Positions 6,424 through 7,790 of a stretch of DNA of 7,790 nucleotides are shown piece by piece. Source of the DNA: an uncultured Clostridia bacterium. Lineage in GTDB: Bacteria > Bacillota > Clostridia > Christensenellales > Aristaeellaceae. The stretch's first letter is position 1; every line of letters begins with the position of its first letter. The notes under the pieces are model-generated. The model did no database searches. It was not told the DNA's origin and was given only the letters and a program-made list of their open reading frames with translations. The position numbers and the translations under genes are program-made. The stretch covers positions 1 through 7,790 of the forward strand of contig CAMJXZ010000149.1 in the NCBI GenBank assembly GCA_946409855.1. The letters are read 5' to 3'.

Positions 6424-7632
6424 TCATTCTCTGGGGGCAACGTTGTCATAGCTGCCGTAGCGGAGCAGCGCTTCCAGGATTTCCGGCACCCTGGCGGTAT
6501 AGTTTTTCCGGTCGACGATGCAGAAGGTTTCGCCGGAGCCGCTGTAGTTGTTGTTGTCCCACCAGACCACGGGGATGTTGCGGCAGGCCGCGGCGACCGC
6601 CGCGTAGGCCGTGTAATTGACGCGGTCCTGGAGGTTGTTCTTGTTGACGCAGCCAAATTCCCCCACGACCACCGGGATGCCGTTCACGACGTACTTCTTG
6701 TACAGGGACGCCATGGCCTGGGCGATCGGCTGGATCTTGCCCTGTTCCTGCAGATCAAAACTCTTGACGGGGCTGTGGATGTCCAGGGCGAAATCGTAGG
6801 GTGTATAGGTATGCACCGTGACGATCAGCCGGTTGTCCGCGCTGTCCGCCGGCAGGACGAAGGAATCATCCAGCACCGGAGCGACCGCGTGGGCATAGCC
6901 GGGGATCATCAGGTACCGGTCCGCGTTATGGCCGCCGCTCTGCCGCACGATGTCCACGAAGAGCTGGTTAAGGCGGTTGATGCAGTCCGCCGCTTCCAGG
7001 CAGCCCGGGTTGCCGGCGCTGAAGCCCCATTCGTGGTCCGTGCCCACCTGCCGCGGTTCGTTGATGGGCTCGAAGATCAGATGATCGTCATAATCCTTAA
7101 ACCGCCCGGAAAGCTGGGTCCAGATGCTCTTCATATAGGCTTCCGTATTCGCGTAGTATTCCTCGGAGGGATAATACCATTTCTTGTCCACATCGTGGTG
7201 GGCGTTCAGGATCACGTACAGGCCTTTCGAAATGGCCCAGTCCACCACCTGCTGCACCCGGCTGAGCCAGCGCTCGGAAATGGTGCCGTCCGCCGCCACA
7301 TGGTCATGCCAGCTGACCGGCATCCGGACGGTGCGGATGCCCGCTTCCTTCAGGAAATCAAAGAGGGGCTCCTGGATGACGTCCTTTTGCCAGGAGGTTT
7401 CCAGGGTCATTTCGTCGGCGTTGCGGTTCCAGTCCCCCTTGGTCGCCTCGAAGGTGTTGCCCAGGTTCCAGCCGGCCCCCAGGGCTTTCATAAACGCCAT
7501 CGCCTCATTTTCCGGGATCGTCTGCTGTTTGATGTTGGTGATTTCCGGTACCGCCGCCTGTTCCCCAACGGCAGTGCCCAGCAGCACCAAAGCAGCCAGC
7601 GCAAAGCAAAGCAAACTGAGCCATCGTTTCAT
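6424..7632 (-). CDS. Secreted GH5 endo-beta-glucanase (subfamily 4-like)
   Basis: A 402-residue family 5 glycoside hydrolase that cuts beta-1,4-glycan chains internally outside the cell. Residues 1-23 form a signal peptide: MKR, a hydrophobic core LSLLCFALAALVLL, and a likely cleavage after AVG. The single TIM-barrel domain shows GWNLGNTFEA (54-63), RMPVSWHDH (103-111), NAHHD (143-147), FEPINEPR (187-194) with E192 as acid/base, VHTYTPYDFAL (273-283), GEFG (324-327) with E325 as nucleophile, and VVWWDNNNYSGSGETF (355-370). This pattern best fits GH5_4, which includes endoglucanases, licheninases, xyloglucanases and some xylanases; mannanase activity would be less typical. No dockerin, carbohydrate-binding module or anchor is visible, so it is probably released free. 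The ATG at 7632 has GAGGAGAAGG just upstream. It is the first gene of a unit with the GH130 gene, which suggests extracellular cutting followed by intracellular phosphorolysis. Confidence 0.94.
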   Translation of the reverse strand: MKRWLSLLCFALAALVLLGTAVGEQAAVPEITNIKQQTIPENEAMAFMKALGAGWNLGNTFEATKGDWNRNADEMTLETSWQKDVIQEPLFDFLKEAGIRTVRMPVSWHDHVAADGTISERWLSRVQQVVDWAISKGLYVILNAHHDVDKKWYYPSEEYYANTEAYMKSIWTQLSGRFKDYDDHLIFEPINEPRQVGTDHEWGFSAGNPGCLEAADCINRLNQLFVDIVRQSGGHNADRYLMIPGYAHAVAPVLDDSFVLPADSADNRLIVTVHTYTPYDFALDIHSPVKSFDLQEQGKIQPIAQAMASLYKKYVVNGIPVVVGEFGCVNKNNLQDRVNYTAYAAVAAACRNIPVVWWDNNNYSGSGETFCIVDRKNYTARVPEILEALLRYGSYDNVAPRE

Positions 7633-7684
7633 AGTAGCCTTCTCCTCTCATCCGCGCAAATTCCTGATCCGGGTCGTTTGTCCT

Positions 7685-7713
7685 ATCATGCCATAACGGC
7701 GCGATTCTGTCAA
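7685..7713 (-). promoter_or_regulatory. SigA-type promoter for the GH5-GH130 unit
   Basis: On the minus strand there is a perfect -35 TTGACA (7713-7708), a 17-nt spacer and CATGAT (7690-7685), which matches four of six -10 bases. TGG directly before it supplies an extended -10. The predicted start near 7678 leaves a leader of about 46 nt. Confidence 0.65.
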
Positions 7714-7735
7714 GAATAAAGATCGGGATTCACGT

Positions 7736-7767
7736 AAAACCGCCGCCGCGGAGTGCCGCGGCGGCGG
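7736..7767 (-). terminator. Intrinsic terminator of a gene lying beyond the right edge
   Basis: CCGCCGCCGCGG (7767-7756 on the minus strand) and CCGCGGCGGCGG (7751-7740) form a perfect 12-bp GC-only stem with a 4-nt loop. TTTT (7739-7736) follows on the minus strand. There is no T-tract on the other side, so it serves leftward transcription from a gene whose body is outside the window. The remaining 23 nt to the edge are too short to identify. Confidence 0.75.
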
Positions 7768-7790
7768 GGTCTGCTGTCAGGCCGAATGGG

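Overview
The window looks like chromosomal DNA of a fibre-degrading gut or rumen Firmicute, probably a Clostridia member. The signs are strong AGGAGG-type ribosome binding sites, A/T-rich SigA-like promoters in an otherwise G+C-rich sequence, GC-hairpin plus U-tract terminators, and a set of plant-polysaccharide enzymes. The lineage is inferred from gene content and style only; there is no rRNA or marker gene. All six supported genes lie on the minus strand, so transcription runs from right to left. Nothing on the plus strand looks like a gene; the long plus-strand reading frames are antisense shadows.

Right part (about 5276-7790): a hairpin terminator at 7736-7767 closes a transcript that enters from beyond the right edge. 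A SigA-like promoter (7685-7713) then drives a two-gene unit. The first gene is a secreted GH5 endo-glucanase with a signal peptide and no visible binding module or dockerin. The second, 48 nt downstream, is a cytoplasmic GH130 mannoside phosphorylase. The unit ends at a strong intrinsic terminator (5276-5314).

Middle part (about 2628-5253): a single-gene unit for a cytoplasmic GH3 beta-glucosidase. It has its own promoter (5225-5253), a 24-bp imperfect palindrome in its leader (5168-5191) that could be an operator, and its own terminator (2628-2665). Together the three enzymes suggest a path for mixed-linkage or glucomannan-type beta-glycans: GH5 cuts polymer outside the cell, oligosaccharides are imported by a transporter that is not in the window, GH3 removes beta-glucosyl ends, and GH130 releases mannose-1-phosphate from beta-mannosyl ends.

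Left part (1-2577): a promoter (2549-2577) overlapped by a small palindrome precedes a 574-residue SPFH-domain protein with Cys-rich zinc ribbons at both ends, the C-terminal ones in three tandem copies. About 35 nt after it come two overlapping small genes: a minimal nucleotidyltransferase with an intact GSX10DXD motif, and an HI0074-type HEPN protein with an intact RX4HXY motif. That pair matches the MntA/HepT (type VII toxin-antitoxin) pattern. The pair is visibly less G+C-rich than the sugar genes. The three-gene SPFH - nucleotidyltransferase - HEPN arrangement is the least ordinary part of the window.
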